From an uncultured Kouleothrix sp. (GTDB lineage: Bacteria; Chloroflexota; Chloroflexia; Chloroflexales; Roseiflexaceae): a stretch of 5,509 bases of DNA. The translations under genes were made by a program, and so were the position numbers. The stretch spans positions 1-5,509 of the forward strand of contig CALLYN010000119.1 in assembly GCA_937858455.1 (NCBI GenBank). Direction: 5' to 3'. Positions 5,445 through 5,509 of this stretch are shown one piece after another; positions within the stretch are counted from its first letter, which is position 1; each line of letters starts with the position of its first letter. Below the pieces are notes generated by a model that made no database searches, was not told the DNA's origin, and saw only the letters and a list, made by a program, of their open reading frames with translations.

Positions 5445-5509
5445 ATTTACGCGAGGCGATCCCGGCGGCCTGCTCCAGGCGCGCTACCCAGGCGCTCCAC
5501 ACGCTCGCA

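Noticed and set aside
5447..5509. C-terminal tail of another gene, 20 codons ending in TAA at 5449-5447
   Set aside because: The frame is possible and would leave a sensible 31-nt gap, but the frame continuous with the 5415 gene has better third-position GC. The stretch is too short to decide.

Overview
The window is GC-rich and has one long, tightly packed set of genes, all on the minus strand. It runs from the right edge leftwards and ends abruptly in a short CRISPR array at the left edge. High third-position GC and ATGA/GTGA stop-start overlaps suggest a GC-rich bacterium or one of its plasmids or phages. I considered Chloroflexota or Actinobacteria, but the sequence alone does not settle the taxon.

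Positions 1-212 hold four identical 29-nt repeats separated by three 32-nt spacers. The repeats have the classic type I-E form, with a hairpin and an 8-nt GTGAACCG handle, read on the minus strand. No cas genes and no leader are visible.

Positions 679-4318 encode a PRTRC (ParB-Related, ThiF-Related Cassette) system, the bacterial ubiquitin-like gene set. In transcription order it has a ubiquitin-like protein C with an unusual C-terminal extension, the helical protein F, the E2-like protein B, the JAB/JAMM peptidase-like protein A and the E1-like ThiF protein. A DUF3102-like gene follows, overlapping ThiF by ATGA. Upstream of protein C (4315-5415) are four small genes that I cannot assign. Three of the four junctions in this upstream part, up to the start of protein C, are stop-start overlaps, so all of these genes are probably one transcription unit. 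The ParB, D and E members of a full PRTRC set are not recognised here.

The most striking point is the join between the operon and the array. The DUF3102-like gene reads straight into the last repeat and stops inside it. The 32 nt of gene next to that repeat have exactly the length of the array's spacers, and on the strand where the spacer would lie they are preceded by AAG, the canonical type I-E PAM. The simplest reading is that the gene is a protospacer of this CRISPR system, and that array and target were joined through the shared 32 nt, most likely as an assembly chimera. If so, the window contains two replicons: a host type I-E array and the PRTRC-bearing mobile element it targets.
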